A stretch of DNA of 64,000 nt. Source: Omphiscola glabra. Lineage: Eukaryota; Mollusca; Gastropoda; Lymnaeidae. Each line of letters begins with the position of its first letter. Positions within the stretch are counted from its first letter, which is position 1. Below, one piece after another: positions 57,350 through 64,000 of the stretch. The notes beneath the pieces are model-generated. The model saw only the letters and a program-made list of their open reading frames with translations, was not told where the DNA came from and did not search any database. Where the stretch lies: assembly GCA_964017045.1 (NCBI GenBank), contig OZ024811.1, positions 12,243,818 to 12,307,817 of the forward strand, read 5' to 3'. A program made the translations under genes and the position numbers.

Positions 57350-57455
57350 ACCTAGGTGGAGTTTTGAAGTACCTATGGTGGGGTTTTGAAGTACCCATGG
57401 TTGAGTTTTGAAGTACCTAGGTGGAGTTTTGAAGTACCTAGTAGGAGTTTTTTTG
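57350..57455. repeat. Short tandem repeat of about 20 bp
   Basis: Four to five copies of GAGTTTTGAAGTACCTAGGT. Confidence 0.85.
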
Positions 57456-58084
57456 AAGAAACGAGTTATGCTTGTTTTCAACCTGGAGTTTGTTCTAGCG
57501 ACAGCTGGCTTGCTGTGACGCCTTGCACCCAGCCTAACTCCAACCTGTAACAGGTACGACCGGGTGGCGTAGGCAAGGTGTTACAACCCGTTGCATCACT
57601 CTAAACAAGCCTTTAAAGATTGGCTGCATTTTTTAATATATGTTGTTGTTTTTTTCGTACGAAATGCAATCGAAATTGACAAAATTGCGAATCGGCAGCA
57701 CCGTAATCAACCTACACGTTTGTGGTACGTATACGTAAACCATTGTTACTGAGGTTGACTGATGTATCCTACCGATTTCGTTTGAGACCAGATGGCGGAG
57801 GCTCACCATTTTTTTAAAAGTAATATTTTATATTTGGTTTTAACACGTGTGTGTACGCATTATTCCAGATCGCTGAACGTATACCGGGCATTCATTTTGA
57901 ATTTTTTAACATATGCTTTTTGCGCTAAATTACATCAATGTTCATACTTAGTGGTGGGGCGCGGTGCAAGCATGCATTAAGTTTACTTTTTTTAAAAACA
58001 AAATCAAAGTATTTGAACTAGAACAGTTCTGGTCTCCGGATAAAACTATTACATGTGTGACGTCATGTGAAGTAATTCATTCAT

Positions 58085-58435
58085 TAATTTTACAGACATT
58101 GTCATGATTTGGTGACCAATTCATAAAGTTATTGTCATGATTTGGCGATGGTGACCAATTCATAAAGTTATTGTCATGATTTGAGTCTGGCCTAAACTTA
58201 AAGATATCGTCATGATTTGACTCTTGTGGCCAAGTCTCAAAGATATTTTCATGATTTGACTGGCCAACACTTAAAGAGATTGTTATGATTTGACGACGGC
58301 GGCCAACTCTTAAAGATGCTGTCATGATGTGACTATGGCGAACACTTAGAGATATCGTCATGATTTGACGACGGCCAACACTTAAAGTTATCGTCATAAT
58401 TTGACTCAGGCCAACACTTGGCATTGCTGGAGCTG
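58085..58435. repeat. Degenerate repeat
   Basis: Nine diverged units sharing GTCATGATTTGAC and GCCAACACTTAAAGATAT. Confidence 0.8.
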
Positions 58436-59509
58436 ACCCGACCTTATTATTGGACAATTCCTCGGTTCCGGTCTGTTGGACTGACCCTTAAAACGATTTA
58501 GGAAATGTTTCTCGTTAAAGAGTTCATAGAGTAAACTCGCTTTTACCTACTTAGAATTATTTTAATATAAACACTGAGATCTTAACCAACCACCGTTACA
58601 GAACTGACCATATCAGTACCGTGTAAAGCTCTACAATCTACTGGTCAGGCTGTGGTTTTCTGTTTGACCCTGACCGCGGCCACGTTACCAATGACCCCGA
58701 GCGCCAAAGTGCCGCAATATCCCACTGTTTGTATTGACAGTTGAACCAGTGCGGTCGTCTCTCTCCGTCTGCGGCTTAAGCTCACGCCAAAGTGGTCCAT
58801 CTCCACAAAAGGGGAACGCGTACTTGGACCAGTGCCCCCCTCGCCCGCGTCCTCCCCCCCCCCCCCCCTCTTCGGGGAACACTGGCACAAACGTATTATT
58901 AGAGCAACAGTGAGAAAGGCAGGTTCGACGACCGCGCGTCTCCTGAACTCACAAGGGAGGTGAGTGGATCTCAGGCTCGCTGCCACACTGGAGGGGAAGA
59001 TATTCCAGCGTTGACCAAATGCCATTGATCGGTCCATTATAATCTACGCACCATTATTTCCCTCGTTGCGGACCTTTATGAATATTAATGTAACGTTGAC
59101 CAATGGTCGGTGAAAAAGAATGGCCCCATTTGTTATTGTGTAACCTGCGCAACTAATTTGTAATTACCGTAAGGATTCGAACGCGCATCCCTCACGAAGT
59201 CAAGATTACCCCCAGCGCACGATTTAAAAAAAAAGAAAGGAGAAGGTTGATATATTTTTTTAAAGTACTAACAATTTTTAAATCCATCATTATTTTCTTA
59301 CCATACAAATACATACGCGTGGGGTGCAAGGTTTCAGTATCAGTACTGTTTTGTAGGCAGGTAGTGAGTGTGATTAGAAGGGCACAATACCTATATACCT
59401 TGTCCCGAGAGTTGGCTACCGGGACGTTGCGCCATGACTCCAGACCAACATTTCAAACGTACATACAGACCTACGCCTATCCCGTCGCTCACCTTTATCG
59501 ATTAAATTC

Positions 59510-59640
59510 CTCCTTATGTTTCATAGTCTTCATTAAATGTCTCGTCTGTACATACACGGTATCATCAGGGCATTATGTTTCAGAGTCTTCATTAAATGTC
59601 TCGTCTGTACGTACACGGTATCATCAGGGCGTTTTGTCTC
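59510..59640. repeat. 59-bp duplication
   Basis: Two copies (plus a partial third) containing TCTTCATTAAATGTCTCGTC and ACACGGTATCATCAGGGC. Confidence 0.85.
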
Positions 59641-59849
59641 ATAGTCTGATAGACTTTGGGTTTGGAGTGTCTGGCAAGTTGAAGGCCAAGGTCGTTGTAA
59701 TGAGCAGTATTTTGTAGTGACTTTAGTATCAAAGTTGAGTACACAAGGTATTTTTTTTTAAACAACTAATAAACAGGTCTCAGATTTTAATTAAATAGCC
59801 AACACATGGATGATGCCCAAAGCACATGGATGGTGCCCCATTCGTCTTG

Positions 59850-60112
59850 TTGCACTGCCTGCAAACATTCCCACTGTTATTCATTCGTCTTGTTGCAATG
59901 CCTGCAAACATTCCCACTGTTATTCATTCGTCTTGTTGCAATGCCTGCAAACATTCCCACTGTTATTCATTCGTCTTGTTGCAATGCCTGCAAACATTCC
60001 CACTGTTATTCATTCGTCTTGTTGCAATGCCTGCAAACATGTCCACTGTTATTCATTCGTCTTGTTGCAATGCCTGCAAACATGTCCACTGTTGTTCATT
60101 CGTCTTGTTGCA
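59850..60112. repeat. 43-bp minisatellite
   Basis: Six copies with CACTGTTATTCATTCGTCTT and GTTGCAATGCCTGCAAACAT. The period is not a multiple of three, so the same peptide series appears in all three plus-strand frames. Confidence 0.93.
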
Positions 60113-61064
60113 ATTTGCGTCTATTGCCTCAGGCCTTCCAACCCCTAGTGCATGATACACTCAAACAGTTACTCTTGTAACCAGTGAAATATCCTCATCA
60201 ACACCAGGCACAGAGACATTGCAAATCCCATCTACATTCATAGCAGCCATAATGATCAATTTAATATATAGAAGAAGAAGAAGAAGATTGTTTTTTAAAT
60301 GCCATAAAATGTGAGTGTAAAGATGAATCGGGCTGTTACGGGGACATTCTCGCCGTGTCTATATCCTATGTGTCACATAACTACGGACACGGTTGTCATC
60401 GATCGCGTTAGTTTCTTGAGCCGAGATCCGACGGTCTGTTAGGAGCCAAACCCCCCTCAGTTCAAGCCTAATGAGGTTGTACCTTCATTAGTTTCTCTGT
60501 CGATAACTTTGGTCACCACGCCCGCATCTTTTTTTTTTCATTCCCATGGAGAATTGAAACATAAAGTTTTTACCAAGTCAAACAAATAAACATGCTACAC
60601 GAGATGTTTAAGAGGACAGCATACTCGTGTCATTGCTAGAACCATTCAAATGTTACCCTCCAAGTATTACTAAGTTTTTTTTTTTTTTTTTGGTGTTGTT
60701 TTTTAACACTTAAAATTACATTGAAACGATTGAAATTGAATTCATCACTAAAGACTTACTGTATGGTGTGTGGCCCCATTGTCGCCTTCCTTTCCCCCAC
60801 ACCCCCTTCCCACACCGGTGCGTGGTGAAACAGCTGTCCAGTTCTATCACGTGACTCGTCGTTAAATGGCCAGACTCGAGGTCAAAGTTCTATGTGACGT
60901 CTTTGGTTGACAAGTCTCGCCATTCGTGTCCTTATCGGAGTCAATGGTTTTAGTCGGGGAGTCGTTAAAAAGTTGAACTTCAGATTAGTCAGCAGAGAAA
61001 CAATTGAAATAGGAGGGACCTAGTTGCCATTCTATACTTTATCGTATGTAGAAAAGAACCCCTG

Positions 61065-61985
61065 TTGAATGGTATACTGGTGTTGCTTGATGGTATATTT
61101 TGTGGCAGAATGGTACACCTTTGTGGCTAGGTGGTACACCATTGTGGCTAGGTGGTACACCATTGTGACTAGGTGGTACGCCCTTGTGGCTAGGTGGTAC
61201 ACCTTGGGTTTACCGCTGAATGTTATACCTTTGGTTTACCGCTGAATGTTATACCTTTGGTTTACAGCTGAATGTTATACCTTTGGTTTACAGCTGAATG
61301 TTATACCTTTGGTTTACCGCTGAATGTTATACCTTTGGTTTACCGCTGAATGTTATACCTGTGGTTTACAGCTGAATGTTATACCTTTGGTTTACAGCTG
61401 AATGTTATACCTTTGGTTTACAGCTGAATATTATACCTTTGGTTTACCGCTGAATGTTATACCTTTGGTTTACCGCTGAATGTTATACCTTTGGTTTACC
61501 ACTGAATGTTATACCTTTGGTTTACCACTGAATGGTATACCTTTGGTTTACCGCTGAATGGTATACCTTTGGTTTACCGCTGAATTGTATACCTTTGGTT
61601 TACCGCTGAATTGTATACCTTTGGTTTACCGCTGAATTGTATACCTTTGGTTTACCACTGAATGGTATACCTTTGGTTTACCGCTGAATGGTACACCTTT
61701 GGTTTACCGCTGAATGGTACACCTTTGGTTTACCGCTGAATGGTATACCTTTGGTTTACCGCTGAATGGTATACCTTTGGTTTACCGCTGAATGGTATAC
61801 CTTTGGTTTACCGCTGAATTGTATACCTTTGGTTTACCGCTGAATTGTATACCTTTGGTTTACCGCTGAATTGTATACCTTTGGTTTACCACTGAATGGT
61901 ATACCTTTGGTTTACCGCTGAATGGTACACCTTTGGTTTACCGCTGAATGGTACACCTTTGGTTTACCGCTGAATGGTACACCTC
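61065..61985. repeat. 26-bp minisatellite with higher-order structure
   Basis: About five GGTACACCATTGTGGCTAG units are followed by about 30 units with CCTTTGGTTTACCGCTGAAT. Variants (GTTATA, GGTATA, TTGTATA, GGTACA) occur in blocks, and a run of about 8 units around 61,540-61,720 is repeated at 61,760-61,960. Confidence 0.95.
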
Positions 61986-64000
61986 AGAACTTCGCGCCCC
62001 TTTGTCTTGATTTTTGTCAATTTTGAGTCTCTGAAAGTTGTTGCAGCTAACGTGTTCACATTTTGAAATAGTATTTTGTGATTATGAACAACAATTTCCA
62101 GCTCATCTTTTTAATACACGCTACTAAAAAATAATCTTTTTTACACCAGACTCTTTTATATTTGTTACATTGTTCTTCTGCTACAGATTTCGTGGTTTAA
62201 ACAAAATCACAGAAAACTAATACAGCACAGTTCGATAATTTTTTAATTTTTTTTAAATCGGTAAAAGAAATTGTTTCACATCATAACGAATGGTATGTGC
62301 TATCGCGTGGATCAGTATCTCAGAATTTACCTAAAACAAACAAGGTGTTTGTACATTCATCGTGCTCCGCAGATAACAAGTCAAATATTGAACAGAATTT
62401 CTGACACGAGGCGTCTAGCGAAGAGTGCGTTTAGCTTCGATGCCGAACAGCTACGATGTCATGTATAAGAGTATAGGGGAGGTGTCTTGACTTCTGCGGG
62501 CAATGTACATTTTGCTTGTTGTATTCAAATTACATGTTACTTTTACACAAAACTATCTCTGAGATATTCGGTTGTTGGAGGTAGGAAGGGGCTCTTCCTT
62601 TCAGCAGATATAGGGGAATATTTTCGTTCCTGTTGTCAACTGTTGAACCATCACTCTCCCAGGCGTCACAATTTTCCCACCCTCTTTGCCCGCAATGACT
62701 TGGAAAGGTCGTGTAGCGTTGTCAATGGAAGGGGACAAAGGTCGCGGAGAATAGAAATCTAAGGACTGTTGCAGCAGACGACGGTGCGGATACATCTTGG
62801 AACACCCCATCAGTGATTACATTCTCACGTACGGCTTGACGCAACCCCCGACAATCATAAAACACCGGTAGCTGAATGGTCTCGACCCGACAGAAAAGGA
62901 TTCTGCGAGTTGTAAAAGGGGATCAGTGGCAGCTGGTGGTGGGGGAAGTGGGGTGGGTGGCTGTGTTGTGAAGCGGAAACCTCCAGGGTCATTCCAGTGA
63001 CCACAACACTGGGGAGGGAGGTAACCACAACGTTAGTTAAGGGTCGGTGACCTGCTGTCCGTCCCAAGGTAATATCGGTCAATTCCGGCCAATGTCAAGG
63101 TCGTGTGGTAGTGGTGGTGGTGGTGGTTGGTGTAGGCGGACAGGTTGTGCGATGCCGCCCGTGTAATGGAAGCTCCCGATAATTGCAAGGCCATCTGGTA
63201 GTGGTGTGCTGTTCTATACGGCTTGCTTTTAAGTGGACGAAATGCCTTCCTTTTAACCACACGACCAAGAACGGTTCCTATTACCGGTGTTAACAATTGA
63301 TGGAACCGGACACTGTCCTCAAATGCCCGTCGAGCGTCTCTCACGGCCGTTCCCGTTTGTCCACTCACATCCTAATGTATCGGTTTTAAAATGGACTGCT
63401 CAGTTAGTTAAAATTGTGGGCGCGAATTGGACTTAAGACTTGGTAAATTCATGTAGTAACTAGTAAATTGATTTCTTTAACTACCCCAGCGCCCGTGCAT
63501 TAGCCAGGCTGGAATCATTCAATAACCATTTGGAGTTATTTTTATTGAAAGGGGGTCGGGGGGGGGGGGGGGGGTGAGTGTGCTTATTTGTTGCAGTAGA
63601 ACAAGCCCACAAACCTTGCTGCTTTATTTCTTTTCATTTTTTTTTTTTAAAGAAACGTTTTGCTGTAATTAAAAAAAATATTTTTTAAAGTATATGTCAA
63701 TGAAGTCAATGAATTAACAGAATTAATTTGTGTTAAGAGTCTGGCTGGTGTTATATTTCTATTTGTTTTTTTTTGTTTTTTGTTTTTTTTTAATCGATAT
63801 TATCCTGTAATTTTGAAATGTGACACTTTTATGGATAGAAAAATTACGGTTGTGTTGTACAAAAGAAACGCATTTTTCTTCATTTAAAAAATACTACTCA
63901 TATTAGTTTTATCCAGGTATCGTAAAATTGTGTACACATCTAGCCTAACAAGTTTTCGGCAGTAGGCATTGACAAAAGGTTGATGAACGGCGGCTAAACC

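Larger units (their letters stand above)
55282..64000 (+). other. Downstream intron of the plus-strand gene
   Basis: The GTAAGT at 55,282 opens an intron for which I find no closing exon; no phase-1 AG/GT pair with coding character stands out. Content is mainly tandem repeats (55.4, 55.9, 56.6-57.1, 57.4, 58.1-58.4, 59.5-60.1, 61.0-62.0 kb). The ORFs near 62.3-63.4 kb have no recognisable domain. Confidence 0.45.

Noticed and set aside
58645..59037. 130-residue minus-strand ORF with Arg-rich sequence
   Set aside because: A GC-richer stretch with a C-run; no homology recognised and no exon signals.
59806..60180. Three overlapping plus-strand ORFs with the same peptide
   Set aside because: A 43-bp repeat read in three frames.
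62271..63368. Several 65-111 residue ORFs near the right end
   Set aside because: No recognisable domain, no paired splice sites in phase 1 and ordinary composition.

Overview
The window is animal nuclear DNA. It is AT-rich, crowded with minisatellites and small DNA transposons, and carries two spliced genes with consensus GT-AG junctions and long introns. It looks like a mollusc, most likely a freshwater pulmonate snail. The reasons are an 18-exon invertebrate SECIS-binding protein gene, several families of hAT-type MITEs with intact 8-bp target duplications, and three copies of a SPIN/URR1-like MITE, a family that has been reported from a pond snail as well as from vertebrates and a blood-feeding bug. 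The taxon is inferred, not proven.

Left half, minus strand (5,148 to about 28,991): one gene, the orthologue of SECISBP2/SECISBP2L, which recruits the selenocysteine insertion machinery to SECIS elements in selenoprotein mRNAs. I placed 18 coding exons whose phases agree at every junction, giving 5,358 nt and about 1,785 residues. The conserved SECIS-interaction segment (LDSSAP...VILKE) lies in exon 11. The L7Ae-type RNA-binding domain (KIHSRRFR ... LGLREVTKHLKLKK ... GGLDEAL ... PFVFAL..RALGR ... VPVSVVGIF) is split over exons 13 to 17. The rest is long, probably disordered sequence with basic and acidic patches.

Middle (about 29 to 31.5 kb): a divergent intergenic region with a CACGTG box next to the presumed SECISBP2 start. 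At 31,532 on the plus strand there is a candidate alternative first coding exon.

Right half, plus strand (about 31.5 to 55.3 kb and beyond): the 5' part of a second gene. It has a histidine/glycine/asparagine-rich first exon (39,560) followed by four very short exons (60, 78, 42 and 72 nt). All are flanked by phase-1 introns, and three share an S-V-x-Y-S-P type motif. The conserved domain must lie beyond 64,000, so the gene is not identified. The layout is compatible with an N-terminally extended transcription factor.

Repeats: more than 25 tandem arrays (18 to 76 bp units), at least eight transposon insertions with target duplications, a transposon nested inside a transposon (possibly inside a third), and two decayed non-LTR retrotransposon 3' ends. 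The most unusual feature is that several arrays in SECISBP2 were seeded by the gene's own exon boundaries (exon 5 donor, exon 11 donor, exon 13 donor, exon 14 acceptor and the stop-codon segment). Authentic splice sites therefore sit beside rows of decoy copies.
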